Assembly (NCBI GenBank): GCA_947497675.1
Contig: CANMHY010000043.1
Location: 1 to 6,695, forward strand
Direction: 5' to 3'
Length of the DNA: 6,695 nucleotides
Source of the DNA: Alphaproteobacteria bacterium
Lineage (GTDB): Bacteria; Pseudomonadota; Alphaproteobacteria; 16-39-46
Notes under the pieces: model-generated
Told to the model about the DNA's origin: nothing
The model's input: the letters and a program-made list of their open reading frames with translations, nothing else
Database searches by the model: none
Position numbers and translations under genes: made by a program
Part shown: piece by piece, positions 6,674 to 6,695 of the stretch
Position numbering within the stretch: the first letter of the stretch is position 1
Layout of the letters: every line of letters begins with the position of its first letter

Positions 6674-6695
6674 AACTCGATAAATTTGCAGAAGA

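Overview
The window most likely comes from an AT-rich alphaproteobacterium, possibly a host-associated one of the Holosporales/Rickettsiales type. The best evidence is the SmpB protein, whose 'KRPRKLLVKKRQI' core and 'DWNREKGRILR' tail read like alphaproteobacterial SmpB. The lytic transglycosylase next to smpB is also a familiar alphaproteobacterial neighbourhood. The order-level placement is inference. Hand counts of G+C over sampled lines give about 40% in the photolyase gene (841-1260), 47% in the transglycosylase gene (4381-4800), 33% over 5581-6360 and 30% over 6361-6660.

Layout, left to right. Positions 1-206 are non-coding, with one weak promoter candidate. A class I CPD photolyase (phrB, GTG start, 207-1643) is followed after 122 bp by an HI0933/YhiN/BaiN-like flavoprotein (TTG start, 1766-2956). 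This flavoprotein converges on smpB (minus strand, 3003-3473) across a 46-bp gap with no convincing terminator. Head to head with smpB, and only 24-51 bp away depending on the start, lies a family-1 (Slt70-like) soluble lytic transglycosylase (plus strand, 3498-5522). After a 29-bp convergent gap comes a minus-strand two-gene operon: a 73-residue protein (6129-6350) whose end overlaps by 8 bp the start of a zeta-toxin/COG4185-like P-loop kinase (5552-6136). This looks like a toxin-antitoxin pair. The right edge (about 6361-6673) holds a small plus-strand reading frame that seems to be interrupted by one extra base.

The first four genes are housekeeping: light-driven DNA repair, a flavoprotein of uncertain role, trans-translation ribosome rescue, and peptidoglycan remodelling. 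They do not form one pathway. The last part (5552 to the end) is markedly more AT-rich, carries the putative toxin-antitoxin pair and a broken frame, and looks like accessory, probably acquired, DNA. I see no rRNA, tRNA, CRISPR array or insertion sequence. I found no clearly new system. The least ordinary parts are the zeta-like module with its unrecognised small partner and the frameshifted remnant beside it.
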